NCBI RefSeq assembly: GCF_016745275.1
Contig: NZ_JADOEP010000015.1
Span: forward strand, 11,012-75,011
DNA: 64,000 nt
Source: Enterococcus sp. BWB1-3
GTDB taxonomy: Bacteria > Bacillota > Bacilli > Lactobacillales > Enterococcaceae
Reading direction: 5' to 3'
The notes under the pieces are model-generated. The model saw nothing but the letters and a program-made list of their open reading frames with translations. It was not told where the DNA came from and ran no database searches. Numbering within the stretch: the first letter of the stretch is position 1; each line of letters opens with the position of its first letter. Below are positions 1 through 8,904 of this stretch, one piece after another. Made by a program: the position numbers and the translations under genes.

Positions 1-178
1 GAGATCGAAACGAAGTCCTTCAATTCTTAATGGCTCTGCCATTTAGAAATTGATGAGATCGAAACGAAGTCCTTCAATTCTTAATGGCTCTGCCATTTAG
101 AAATTGATGAGATCGAAACGAAGTCCTTCAATTCTTAATGGCTCTGCCATTTAGAAATTGATGAGATCGAAACGAAGT
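1..178. repeat. 54-bp tandem repeat array, about 3.3 copies, cut by the window edge
   Basis: Three identical 54-bp units start at 1, 55 and 109, followed by a 16-bp partial unit at 163-178. Each unit contains an imperfect palindrome: CAATTCTTAATGGC, a TCT spacer, then GCCATTTAGAAATTG. The array begins at the window edge, so its full copy number is unknown. There are no unique spacers, so it is not a CRISPR array. Confidence 0.95.
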
Positions 179-244
179 GTAGTGTAGCGCAATGTAGTGA
201 GACTCGTAGATACAAGGATATCCTACTATTGCAGGAACAGCAGG

Positions 245-317
245 CAGAATGGTATGCGAAGCTCTGATGGGGATAAATTTGTTAAAATTTATTCCATGTA
301 TAAAGAGATAGCTGTAT
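245..317 (+). repeat. family C dispersed repeat, copy 1
   Basis: This stretch closely matches 58721-58793 and more loosely 16445-16523. Shared blocks include CTCTGATGGGGATAAATTTG and AGAGATAGCTGTAT. The rest of 179-855 holds no convincing gene. It is the upstream region of the LacI-type regulator, and a possible -10 (TACAAT, 824-829) lies near its end. Confidence 0.75.
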
Positions 318-855
318 GCGTAGGCTAATAGCAAGAATTCATAAAAATTCTTACCTTTGAAGATACGATCATCTTCGGAAACGATTAAAACTATTTTTAC
401 TGAAAGGTTATTGATTGGAACCGGGGATATGCAAGGCATACTGGAATCGTAAGTCCCCACATATAATGGTTTCCAGTAATCTTTGCTTGTTGAAATCGGT
501 CATCTATCGAAAGCTGGTGTGAAGAATTCGGTCCAAAAGTTATATTAATCCCCCTGTCTATGTTTCTTAGTTTATTATCTATGGAAGGAAGGAGACGACC
601 CTTACTTGTGGGTGATGAATTATTGATAGGATTGTTTTTATTCCAGGGGAATTAAATTCTAAGTATTGTAAATGCTGTTTATTATTTGTTAGAGCAAATT
701 CTGCTGTAAATATCTAACAAGATATGGATATAAGCTAATATTTTATTAGAGAGAAACAATCTGTACTTGAACCTTGGAATAGATACAACTGCTGTTTGAT
801 TTTTGTTTAAGTAATCTATAGAATACAATAGAGGTAGAGGGGATGGGAATGTATA

Positions 856-1848
856 GTGAAGAAAATAACGATAAGAGATGTTGCTAAACTAGCTGGAGTT
901 TCAGTAAGTAGTGTCTCACATGTTTTTAATGATTATGAGGATATTAGCGAAGATACAAAGAAAAGGGTTCAAGAGGCTGCCAAACAGCTTGGCTATATCC
1001 CAAACTCTGCTGCACGCAGTTTGTCAAGCAAACAAATGAAAACAGTTGCACTTATTCTAAATGATATTAATGCTATTGCTCGAGGAGTGGCAATGCCCTT
1101 AGAAATCATTTCTGGTGTTAGTGAATATTTAGATGATACAAAGTATGAGTTTGTATTCTATTCTACGAATTTAAAGAAGCAAAATGAAAAAACACTTAAA
1201 CAGTTTTGTAGCGAGCATAATATTTCAGGGGTAATTATTCAAGGTCTGCGCACAACTGATCCGTATTATGAAGAGCTGAAACAGTTTGATTTACCTGTAG
1301 TCGCTATTGATTTGTATATAGATAATACAGAAATTGGAATGGTTAGTATTGATAATGAAAAAGCAAGCTTTGAAATGACAAAGGCTCTCCTTAATAAGGG
1401 ATTTCAGAATATCCTATTTATGAATGGGGATCCTAGGGCAACGGTATCTCTTGAACGTGAAGCAGGATATAAAGAGGCTGTAAAAAAGCCCCACGTAGTA
1501 TTTGCTGACTATAGTGAGCAACGAGCATTTGAAATGATTTTGAAGCTATTCAAAATAAATGAGCTAGAGAAATATGATGCTATTTTTGCTGCTAGTGACC
1601 TTATGGCAATTGGTTGTTTGAAGGCATTGAAAGAGCTGGAACTAATAGATCAGATTGCTTTAGTAGGATTCGACGATATTACGTTAGCATCCTATACAAC
1701 GCCAACATTAACTACTGTTCGACAAGATATTTTTAAAATTGCAAAGGTAGCTGCTGAAAACTTAATTGAACATATAGAAACAGGGCAAGCTAAACATTCT
1801 TTTGTTGATTTTGAATTGATAGAAAGACAGAGTGCAAAAATTTTTTGA
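856..1848 (+). CDS. LacI family transcriptional regulator
   Basis: This 330-residue protein has an N-terminal LacI helix-turn-helix (KKITIRDVAKLAGVSVSSVS, about residues 2-21) and then a periplasmic-binding-like sugar-sensing domain. It ends with the family pattern GFDDITLASYTTPTLTTVRQ. The start is GTG at 856, behind a purine-rich GAGGTAGAGGGG. It lies directly upstream of, and in the same direction as, the GH65/ABC sugar operon. Two palindromic operators sit in that operon's promoter just after its stop codon. It is therefore probably the local repressor, with the disaccharide or a phosphorylated derivative as inducer. The ligand cannot be read from the sequence. Confidence 0.9.
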   Translation: MKKITIRDVAKLAGVSVSSVSHVFNDYEDISEDTKKRVQEAAKQLGYIPNSAARSLSSKQMKTVALILNDINAIARGVAMPLEIISGVSEYLDDTKYEFVFYSTNLKKQNEKTLKQFCSEHNISGVIIQGLRTTDPYYEELKQFDLPVVAIDLYIDNTEIGMVSIDNEKASFEMTKALLNKGFQNILFMNGDPRATVSLEREAGYKEAVKKPHVVFADYSEQRAFEMILKLFKINELEKYDAIFAASDLMAIGCLKALKELELIDQIALVGFDDITLASYTTPTLTTVRQDIFKIAKVAAENLIEHIETGQAKHSFVDFELIERQSAKIF

Positions 1849-1855
1849 AAAAAGA

Positions 1856-1908
1856 TTGACATTGAAAGCGTTTCAAAATATAATCTGAATATAGCTAAAA
1901 CGTTTTAG
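1856..1908 (+). promoter_or_regulatory. sigma-A promoter with two embedded LacI-type operators
   Basis: TTGACA (1856-1861) and TATAAT (1879-1884) are separated by exactly 17 bp. Nearly the whole spacer is the palindromic sequence TTGAAAGCGTTTCAA (1862-1876). A second, perfect palindrome, CTAAAACGTTTTAG (1895-1908), covers the expected transcription start. The central CG and arms are typical of LacI/CcpA-family operators. The first could be bound by the local regulator, by CcpA, or by both. The promoter drives the RDD-pgmB-GH65-ABC operon. Confidence 0.85.
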
Positions 1909-1919
1909 GAAGAGGTAGT

Positions 1920-2306
1920 ATGAAAAATTTATTTTTTGTTCAAAGAGTTTTAGCAGCAATAATTGATTGGATTGTCATCTATTTGCCGCTGTATTTTTTA
2001 GTTAATGCAGTGTCAAGTGGTTATTTTACGCCAGAAATAGTAACTGCGGCTCTTTTTATTATTTACCATGTTGTGGCGGTTCACTCCTTTTGCGGAAAAA
2101 CAATTGGAAAATCGTTCGCAAAAATCAAAGTAAAAGATACAGGTATAAGTATCATGGATGATAGCGTGCGGGAAGTGGTTAAGATTTTGTATTTTTTACC
2201 AATTTTAGGCTGGATAGTTGGATTGATTAGCATTGTTCTCTATTTCAAAACAGAGAAATTCTTGCATGATATCACAGCTAAAAGTGAGGTTGTTCTTTGT
2301 GACTGA
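1920..2306 (+). CDS. RDD family membrane protein
   Basis: This 128-residue hydrophobic protein begins with the RDD pattern: Arg9, then Asp17 in RVLAAIIDWIVIY. It has about three membrane segments (roughly residues 10-30, 38-58 and 90-110) and a conserved-looking CGKTIGKSFAKIKVKD stretch after the second. RDD proteins are small membrane proteins of mostly unknown function. Its position as first gene of a sugar uptake operon, 12 bp after an operator, is unusual. A role in transport or membrane adaptation is only a guess. Confidence 0.85.
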   Translation: MKNLFFVQRVLAAIIDWIVIYLPLYFLVNAVSSGYFTPEIVTAALFIIYHVVAVHSFCGKTIGKSFAKIKVKDTGISIMDDSVREVVKILYFLPILGWIVGLISIVLYFKTEKFLHDITAKSEVVLCD

Positions 2307-2547
2307 GATGTCAACGGAGTCTCTTCTTTTAACAGTAGGAGTTACTTTTGCAGTGAGTTATTTCTTAGCTTGGTTCTATCGAAATAATTATGATCCCCAA
2401 AAAATACTAGTTGCCTATGCACTATATCTGATCCCCTTTATTATTTTAGGACTGCTGCTTCAGCTTAAATTAATTTTAATAATAGGCATTTACCTATTTG
2501 GATTAGTCGTCGTTATTTTTCGAAATAATACTTATTTTAATGAATAA
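2299..2547 (+). CDS. small hydrophobic membrane protein
   Basis: An 82-residue product is predicted from GTG at 2299, preceded by GTGAGG at about 2284-2289 and overlapping the RDD gene's stop. An ATG at 2308 is a possible alternative start. The protein is almost entirely hydrophobic, with about three membrane helices: roughly [37 protein letters not shown] and [17 protein letters not shown]. No family was recognised. The overlap suggests translational coupling with the RDD gene, so the pair may work together in the membrane. Confidence 0.65.
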   Translation: MTEMSTESLLLTVGVTFAVSYFLAWFYRNNYDPQKILVAYALYLIPFIILGLLLQLKLILIIGIYLFGLVVVIFRNNTYFNE

Positions 2548-2563
2548 TTTTTTTCGCCGATTA

Positions 2564-2577
2564 CTAAAACGTTTTAG
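2564..2577. promoter_or_regulatory. second copy of the CTAAAACGTTTTAG operator, inside the operon
   Basis: This is identical to the 14-bp palindrome at 1895-1908. It lies 17 bp after the small membrane gene and 31 bp before the pgmB start. It could act as a transcription roadblock, as a DNA-loop partner for the upstream operator, or as the operator of an internal promoter. Confidence 0.75.
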
Positions 2578-2608
2578 GATAAAAATAATAAAGGAGTTCT
2601 CTGAAAAA

Positions 2609-3271
2609 ATGTTTAGAGCAGTCTTATTTGATTTAGACGGTGTGATTACGGACACTGCAGAATACCATTACTTAGCTTGGAAAAAGCTGGCTAATGAATT
2701 GGATATCTCAATTGACAGAAAATTTAACGAGCAGTTAAAAGGAGTCTCAAGAGAAGAGTCTTTACGTCGTATCATAGCGGCCGGCGATAAGGAAAATAAA
2801 TTTTCATTGGAAGAGCTTAATGCCCTGGCTGCACGAAAGAATGATAATTATGTTCAAATGATCCAAGCTGTTTCATCAAAAGATATTTATCCTGGAATTT
2901 TAGAACTATTGAAAAGCTTAAAAGAAAAGAATATTAAGATTGCTCTTGCATCTGCTTCAAAAAATGGTTCTTTTCTTTTAGAACAAATGGGGCTGACAGA
3001 CTATTTTGATATGGTTGCTGACCCAGAGAAAGTTAGTGCCAGTAAACCTGCACCAGATATTTTCTTAGCTGCTGCAGAAGGTGTCGGGGTAGATATTAAG
3101 GATGCTTTAGGAATTGAAGATGCTCAAGCAGGAATACAAGCAATCAAGGCTGCCGGGGCAGTACCGATAGGAGTTGGCAGTCCAGAGATTCTGGGAACAG
3201 ATATTGCAGTTGTTAAGGATACAAGTGAATTAACATGGAACAAGCTGGAAACAATTTGGAATAAACAGTAG
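2609..3271 (+). CDS. pgmB: beta-phosphoglucomutase
   Basis: This HAD-superfamily enzyme converts beta-glucose-1-phosphate to glucose-6-phosphate. The start is ATG 2609 behind AAGGAG (2591-2596), giving 220 residues, the usual family length. Motif I is [18 protein letters not shown] at about residue 7, with both Asp residues and the threonine that follows. The phosphate-binding SAS motif is in LASASKNG, the lysine in SKPAPDIF, and motif IV is [11 protein letters not shown]. It lies between the membrane pair and a GH65 phosphorylase, which supplies its substrate. A longer in-frame reading from 2540 runs through the operator and lacks an RBS. Confidence 0.95.
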   Translation: MFRAVLFDLDGVITDTAEYHYLAWKKLANELDISIDRKFNEQLKGVSREESLRRIIAAGDKENKFSLEELNALAARKNDNYVQMIQAVSSKDIYPGILELLKSLKEKNIKIALASASKNGSFLLEQMGLTDYFDMVADPEKVSASKPAPDIFLAAAEGVGVDIKDALGIEDAQAGIQAIKAAGAVPIGVGSPEILGTDIAVVKDTSELTWNKLETIWNKQ

Positions 3272-3286
3272 AAAGTAGGATAAAAG

Positions 3287-5596
3287 TTGGCAAAAATGAA
3301 TTATCTCAAAGATAAACTTTGGCAAATTGAAGAACTAGGCTTTGACAGTAAATATTTAGGTAAGACAGAAAGTATCATGGCACTGGGAAATGGCTATCTC
3401 GGCACTCGAAGTGCTGCAGAAGAACACTATACTAATGAACGCCGTAATACATTTGTTGCGGGAACATTCAACAAATTTGATGAAAATGAAGTGAGCGAAC
3501 TACCAAATATTCCTGATTTGTGGTGGATGGATTTTATTATTAATGGTGAAAATTTTACCTTGGAAAAAGGAAAAGTATCTAATTATAGTAAGCGCTTAAA
3601 TTTGAGAACAGGTGAACTAACACGCGAATTTGAATGGACATTTGAAACAATAAAGTTACAGTTTACCTTTCGCCGTTTTGTATCCAAAGCTCGTCGACAT
3701 TATTTATCAAGTCTGGTGGAGATAAAAAATTTAGCAGAGCAGTCTGCTCGCATTCAAATTCGTTCTGGTATAGATGGTCAAGTTACAAACTCAGGAAGTC
3801 AGCATTTTACTGAAGGGGAAAAAGGCTTAATAGACGGCAGGTTCATGCAAATGATGCCGCGAACGAAAGACAGCAAAATTGATTTTGTTTTCACTGTTGC
3901 TCATGATATAAAAGCAGCCAATGTAAGTGAACGCATCGAAATGGGTCGGCGTCAAATCTTTATGAATTACTTTTTTGATCTCCCATCAAAAGAAAGCGCT
4001 TTGATAGAAAAAAGAATGAGTGTCTATACCTCTATTGATAATGATCTTTCTAATCATCAGGCAGCTGCCATTCGCCAAACGGCTATTTCTGAAATGAAAG
4101 AAATCGAAATGCATTCTTTTGATGATCTGTTAAATGAATCGTCAAGAAAATGGGAAGAGATTTGGAATAAACACCCTATCAAAATTGAATCAGAAAATTT
4201 TAAAGATCAACTAGCTATCCATTTTGCAAAATATCATTTACACATAATGACACCTGCTCATGATAATCGAATGAATATTGGTGCCAAAGGTTTGAGTGGG
4301 GAAGGCTATAAAGGACACACTTTTTGGGATACAGAAATTTTTATGCTGCCATATTTTAATTTCACACACTCTGATATCGCTAAGAGCTTAGTGACCTATC
4401 GATATTTAGGTCTCGATGGTGCTCATAAAAAAGCAAAAGCAAATGGATATGAAGGAGCCCAATATCCATGGGAAGCAGCAAATCCGACTGATGGAGAAGT
4501 AACACCAGTTTGGGGTGCTGCAGATATTGTCACAGGACAATCAACCAAAATTTGGTCAGGCTTCATTGAGCAGCATATTACAAGCGATGTAACGTTTGGA
4601 GTAAAGCAGTACATTGATGTTACCGGGGATAAAGAATTTGCAGAGGAAAAAGCTTATGAAATTCTATTTGATACTGCTAAGTTTTGGGGAAGCAGGTTGG
4701 AGTACAATACTGAAAAGGACTGCTATGAGATTAGAGATGTTATTGGACCAGATGAATATAAGGAGCATGTTAACAATAATGCCTATACAAATTATACAGC
4801 ACATTGGAATGTCACTTACGCTCTAAATTTAGCTGAAGAACTCAAAGAAAATCAACCTGTCCTTTTTGAAAAGCTGAATCAAAAATTGGAATTGGAGCGT
4901 GTACTCAGTGACCTGGAACAAAAGGTCGATAAAATCTTTTTACCACAGCCTACAGAAGAGGGGATTATTCCAGAGGATGATTCATATTTAGAGAAGGAAG
5001 TCATTGATTTGTCTAACTATAAGGCAGTAGATGGAGTTGATGGATTGTTTCATGACTATAATTTAGAGCAAGTAAATGAAATGCAAATAACAAAGCAAGC
5101 AGATGTATTATTGCTCTTATACTTGTTCGAAGGATTATTCTCTCATGAACTGAAATTAAAAAACTTTGACTACTATGAACCAAAAACAACTCACGATAGT
5201 TCACTGAGTCTTTCCACACATGCCATTCTTGCTGCTGATCTTGGGAAACTAGACGAATCCTATGAATTCTTCAAAAAAGCCTGCAACATTGATATGGGTG
5301 AATACATGAAATCTTCAGATGATGGTATTCATGCTGGAAGTCTCGGAGGAATCTGGCAAATGATTGTTTTTGGCTATGGCGGTGTTCGTATGATTGAAGG
5401 GCAGCTGAGAATTGAACCTCATCTGCCAAATGCCTGGAAAGAATTAACGTATGGATTTGATTATCAAGGACAGTCTATCACTGTTAAAGTAACTAGCGAT
5501 GGATTTGAATTGACAAAAGAAGCGAATGGAGCTGATATAACGTTTATTTCAAAAGGGAAAAATTACACATTAAAAGATCGATTACAACTATCTTAG
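3287..5596 (+). CDS. GH65 family disaccharide phosphorylase
   Basis: This 769-residue enzyme phosphorolyses an alpha-glucosyl disaccharide to beta-glucose-1-phosphate plus glucose or another acceptor. The start is probably TTG 3287, 6 bp after AGTAGGA; ATG 3296 is the alternative. An N-terminal beta-sandwich is followed by the (alpha/alpha)6 barrel. The catalytic acid glutamate is in VIGPDEYKEHVNNNAYTN, the KQAD motif is in ITKQADVLLLL, and the phosphate-binding serines are in TTHDSSLSLSTH. The layout resembles E. coli YcjT (kojibiose phosphorylase), which also sits with an ABC transporter and a PgmB. The specificity loop (GAQYPWEAANPTDGEVTPVW) does not let me choose between kojibiose, nigerose, trehalose or another sugar. 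Confidence 0.92.
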   Translation: MAKMNYLKDKLWQIEELGFDSKYLGKTESIMALGNGYLGTRSAAEEHYTNERRNTFVAGTFNKFDENEVSELPNIPDLWWMDFIINGENFTLEKGKVSNYSKRLNLRTGELTREFEWTFETIKLQFTFRRFVSKARRHYLSSLVEIKNLAEQSARIQIRSGIDGQVTNSGSQHFTEGEKGLIDGRFMQMMPRTKDSKIDFVFTVAHDIKAANVSERIEMGRRQIFMNYFFDLPSKESALIEKRMSVYTSIDNDLSNHQAAAIRQTAISEMKEIEMHSFDDLLNESSRKWEEIWNKHPIKIESENFKDQLAIHFAKYHLHIMTPAHDNRMNIGAKGLSGEGYKGHTFWDTEIFMLPYFNFTHSDIAKSLVTYRYLGLDGAHKKAKANGYEGAQYPWEAANPTDGEVTPVWGAADIVTGQSTKIWSGFIEQHITSDVTFGVKQYIDVTGDKEFAEEKAYEILFDTAKFWGSRLEYNTEKDCYEIRDVIGPDEYKEHVNNNAYTNYTAHWNVTYALNLAEELKENQPVLFEKLNQKLELERVLSDLEQKVDKIFLPQPTEEGIIPEDDSYLEKEVIDLSNYKAVDGVDGLFHDYNLEQVNEMQITKQADVLLLLYLFEGLFSHELKLKNFDYYEPKTTHDSSLSLSTHAILAADLGKLDESYEFFKKACNIDMGEYMKSSDDGIHAGSLGGIWQMIVFGYGGVRMIEGQLRIEPHLPNAWKELTYGFDYQGQSITVKVTSDGFELTKEANGADITFISKGKNYTLKDRLQLS

Positions 5597-5606
5597 GAGG
5601 ATGATT

Positions 5607-6881
5607 ATGAAAAAATGGAGAAAATTATTTATGGTTGGGATTTTAGCTGTTGCTTCAATTAGTTTGGTTGCATGTGGAAACAACAGCTCTGATAATGGAA
5701 AAGATGAGACTGATTTTAATGGTAAGACCTTGAAATTAGGTGTTTGGGGAGGAAATGAGTCAGAAGAAAAATCCTTAAAATCTTTGATAACGGATTTTGA
5801 AGAAGAGACAGGCGCAAAAGTAAGTTTAAAAACATATACAGATTATAATACGCAAATTCAAACAGATTTAATCGGTAAAACAGCACCGGATGCATTTTAT
5901 GTAGATTCCTCATATTTTCCATTTTTAGTAAGTAAAAAAGCTCTTGCACCATTAGATAAAGAAGGATTTTCAGCAGATAAATACTATGAAAATTTGATAA
6001 ATTCATTTAGTGATGATGGCAATCTTTATGCTATTCCTAAAGATTTTTCAACATTAGCTTTGTATAAAAATACAGGTATTTTTGAAGAGGTTGGTGTTGA
6101 TCCTGACTCTGTTCCCGGCTCTTATGAAGAGTTAATCGATTGGTTGCCGGGTTTTCAAAAAAAATTAGATGAAAAGTATGGGGAGGGAAAAGTAAAAGCA
6201 ATGAGCTATACTGCCGAACTTTCGCGCGCCTATCATTTGGCGGCCCGTGATGGAGCGGAGCCGATAATGGAAGATGGTATGCCTAACCTTGAAGATGAAA
6301 ATGTTGTAAATAATCTGTCTATTCTTAAAGAATTGATTGGTACGGATGCTGTAGTAACCCCTCAAGAGATTGGTGCCGGGTGGAATGGAGAAGCATTTGG
6401 TACAGGGAAAATTGCAATGATGGATGAAGGAAACTGGGTGTATCAAACGTTGAAAGATGAATTTAAAGATATCAACTTTTCAGTTTCACCAATGGCGACA
6501 TACAAAGGAGAAGAAGGCGGCATGATGTTCTCTGTTGGCTGGGGCAAATACGCCGGAACGAACAGCTCGGCTTTGGCAGATGCTTGGATCAAATTTGCTA
6601 CTGGTAAAGAAGGTATGGCGAAATGGGTAAATGGTACTGGAACATTACCAACACGAGATGATGTAGCAGAAACAGCAGATGTTAGTAAAAATGAAGATTT
6701 GAAGATTCATCTCACTGCAGTTGATTATTCTACTGTCTGGCAAAAAGGAACCAGCCTGACTACGATTAATAATGCTTATATGAATTATTGGCCGGATGTT
6801 GCTTCTGGGAAAACAACTCTGGAAGATGCAATGAAAAAAGCTGACAAGCAAGCCATTGAAGATATTAAAAAAGCTGAATAA
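5607..6881 (+). CDS. ABC transporter sugar-binding lipoprotein
   Basis: This 424-residue extracellular binding protein belongs to the family-1 (maltose/multiple sugar) type. The signal peptide is lipoprotein-like, with lipobox LVAC and the lipidated cysteine at about residue 23. The mature part begins with the family pattern LKLGVWGGNESEEKSLKSL and ends with GTGTLPTRDDVAETA and further helices. The start is ATG 5607, 6 bp after AGGAGG; the ATG at 5601 abuts the RBS and is unlikely. It should deliver a disaccharide or short oligosaccharide to the two permeases downstream. Confidence 0.92.
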   Translation: MKKWRKLFMVGILAVASISLVACGNNSSDNGKDETDFNGKTLKLGVWGGNESEEKSLKSLITDFEEETGAKVSLKTYTDYNTQIQTDLIGKTAPDAFYVDSSYFPFLVSKKALAPLDKEGFSADKYYENLINSFSDDGNLYAIPKDFSTLALYKNTGIFEEVGVDPDSVPGSYEELIDWLPGFQKKLDEKYGEGKVKAMSYTAELSRAYHLAARDGAEPIMEDGMPNLEDENVVNNLSILKELIGTDAVVTPQEIGAGWNGEAFGTGKIAMMDEGNWVYQTLKDEFKDINFSVSPMATYKGEEGGMMFSVGWGKYAGTNSSALADAWIKFATGKEGMAKWVNGTGTLPTRDDVAETADVSKNEDLKIHLTAVDYSTVWQKGTSLTTINNAYMNYWPDVASGKTTLEDAMKKADKQAIEDIKKAE

Positions 6882-6898
6882 GCTGCGTAGGAGGTCAA

Positions 6899-6940
6899 GG
6901 CAAACACTCATGGGGACAAAAGTTTTCATGAGTGTTTGTC
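6899..6940 (+). promoter_or_regulatory. strong intercistronic hairpin between binding protein and permease genes
   Basis: CAAACACTCATG (6901-6912) and CATGAGTGTTTG (6927-6938) form a perfect 12-bp stem with a 14-nt loop, extendable by two pairs. There is no U-tract, so it is probably not a simple terminator. The position matches mRNA-stabilising or processing hairpins that raise binding-protein over permease expression in sugar ABC operons. Confidence 0.75.
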
Positions 6941-7006
6941 CTGAACTCACTCGGAACATTCTTTAAGCTTGTTAGAATAAAGATGGTTGGTCTTAAGGAG
7001 GAAAAA

Positions 7007-7909
7007 ATGGAAAAAAGAGTGAAAAAATCAAAAAGAGAAATCAATAAAATAATGCAAGGTTATGCTTTTATCCTACCTGCACTTCTAGTTTTGTTGGTAT
7101 TTTTTGTTATTTCAATTGTTTTTGCTATCTATTTATCATTCAATAAAGTTGATTTATTTACTGGTGAGTATACGTGGAATAACTTTGAAAACTATATAAA
7201 TATATTTAAAGATACAAGGAGCTTAATCGCTTTGAAAAATACGGCAGTTTTTGCTCTGTTCGTTGTTCCTATTCAAACAATCATAGCCCTTGTAATGGCG
7301 TATGTTCTAGCAAGCCGTGATGTTAGAGGAAAGAAAGTTTTTCGGATGATATATTTTTTACCTACACTGACGAGCTCCAGCGCTTTGACAATCATCTTTA
7401 TGTTCTTATTTAATATCAATGGACCCATCAATGATTTTTTAATAAATTTAGGTTTGTATAATACGCCAATCAATTTTTTGCAGGAACCAGAATATGCATT
7501 AAAGGTTATTATGGCAATGAATATCTGGTCAACTGTACCTTATTTTATGACTATCTATCTTGCATCCTTAGTGGACTTACCTTATTCTCTATATGAAGCA
7601 GCTGAAATTGATGGAGCGAATGCCTTAGAAAAGCTGCGATTTGTTACGATCCCTTATCTGCGACCAATCACAACGTACGTCATAATAACAGGAATTATAG
7701 GAACTTTTCAAATGTTTGACCAAGCGTATATCTTTAGTAACGGAAGCGGCGGGCCTAATAATTCTACTCTGACACTCAGTCTTTTAATTTACCAAAATGC
7801 ATTTGGACAAATGCCAACCATGGGATTTGCCGCAGCCTTAGCTGTTGTTTTATCGATAATAATTTTTATTGTAAGCCGTATCGCTGAAAAATTAAATGGA
7901 GGAAAATAA
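7007..7909 (+). CDS. sugar ABC transporter permease (MalF type)
   Basis: This 300-residue membrane protein has about six helices. The start is ATG 7007 behind AAGGAGG (6995-7001). The EAA loop that contacts the ATPase is YEAAEIDGANALEKLRFVTIPYLRP. It belongs to the MalF/UgpA-like permease family and pairs with the next gene, whose ATG overlaps its stop codon by one base. No ATPase gene is present in the operon, so a shared MsmK-type ATPase encoded elsewhere is inferred. Confidence 0.93.
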   Translation: MEKRVKKSKREINKIMQGYAFILPALLVLLVFFVISIVFAIYLSFNKVDLFTGEYTWNNFENYINIFKDTRSLIALKNTAVFALFVVPIQTIIALVMAYVLASRDVRGKKVFRMIYFLPTLTSSSALTIIFMFLFNINGPINDFLINLGLYNTPINFLQEPEYALKVIMAMNIWSTVPYFMTIYLASLVDLPYSLYEAAEIDGANALEKLRFVTIPYLRPITTYVIITGIIGTFQMFDQAYIFSNGSGGPNNSTLTLSLLIYQNAFGQMPTMGFAAALAVVLSIIIFIVSRIAEKLNGGK

Positions 7910-8745
7910 TGAAAAAGACAAAAAAACAGCAATTTTTTAAAATTTTATTGTATGTGATCTTGATTTTATATGCTTTGATAACCTTCTATCCATTTATTTG
8001 GGCGGTAGCTGCAAGCTTTAAGCCGTTAAAAGAGATTGTTTCCGGTGGAATGAATATTTTTGGCGGCGATTTTACATTGGCGAATTATCAATATATTTTA
8101 GGACGAAGTGAAAATTTTCCACGTTGGTTTATGAACTCATTGATTGTATCGATCATAGGTACAGCAGTCAATTTATTTTTGAATACAATGGCCGGATATG
8201 CTTTAGCTCGGATTACCTTTCCAGGTCGTGAGCGAATTTATTGGGGAATGCTGGCAATGATGATGGTGCCTGCTCAGGTCTTATTAATTCCCAACTACTT
8301 AATTATTTCAAGTCTTGGGATGAAGGACAGCTTTACAGCCTTGATTTTACCCGCTGCAATTAATATCGGAAATATTTTTATGATGCGGCAGTTCTTTTTG
8401 AGCTTCCCTCAAGAGGTAGAAGAAGCGGCAACAATTGATGGATTATCTCGAACAGGAACTTTCTTTAGAATTGTAATGCCTTTAGCTAAACCCAGCATTT
8501 CGACTCAAGCTGTTTTTGTCTTTATGGGTTTTTGGAACGAGTTCTTAAAACCGATGCTTTACATGACAACACCATCTAAGTATACTTTGACATTAGGACT
8601 GCAAACATTTAAATCACAAAATGCTGGTCAACGCTGGGATCAAATTATGCCGGCAAGTATTATCTCCATCATTCCAATTGTTATATTGTATGTTATTTTT
8701 AATAAATACTTTCTGCAAGGTGTTCGGATGGATGGTGAGAAATAG
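7909..8745 (+). CDS. sugar ABC transporter permease (MalG type)
   Basis: This 278-residue permease has about six helices. Its EAA loop is EEAATIDGLSRTGTFFRIVMPLAKP, and it has the MalG/UgpE-like opening ILYALITFYPFIWAVAASFK. The start codon shares one base with the stop of the upstream permease, so the two are translationally coupled. It is the last gene of the ABC operon. A dispersed repeat begins 11 bp after its stop. Confidence 0.93.
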   Translation: MKKTKKQQFFKILLYVILILYALITFYPFIWAVAASFKPLKEIVSGGMNIFGGDFTLANYQYILGRSENFPRWFMNSLIVSIIGTAVNLFLNTMAGYALARITFPGRERIYWGMLAMMMVPAQVLLIPNYLIISSLGMKDSFTALILPAAINIGNIFMMRQFFLSFPQEVEEAATIDGLSRTGTFFRIVMPLAKPSISTQAVFVFMGFWNEFLKPMLYMTTPSKYTLTLGLQTFKSQNAGQRWDQIMPASIISIIPIVILYVIFNKYFLQGVRMDGEK

Positions 8746-8756
8746 ATTTTATCTTA

Positions 8757-8904
8757 GGGGGTATCTGAAAACTCAAGCGGTGAATACTATAGAACTCATT
8801 GTCATAGATACTCGCTTATGAACCATATAAGCCGTGTTTTCTTCCTTGATTTCAACTAAAGTCACTGAAAAATTCAAATCTTACTAACTTTTCAGACACG
8901 CCCC
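8757..8904. repeat. family A element with terminal inverted repeats, copy 1
   Basis: This 148-bp element begins GGGGGTATCTGAAAACT and ends AACTTTTCAGACACGCCCC, so its ends are imperfect inverted repeats. It has the same interior as 12513-12673, for example CTCGCTTATGAACCA and CTTCCTTGATTTCAAC. It contains no ORF. It resembles a MITE, a small element mobilised by a transposase encoded elsewhere. Confidence 0.85.

Noticed and set aside
1-178. CRISPR-like direct repeats
   Set aside because: The 54-bp units are directly joined with no unique spacers, and no cas genes are present.
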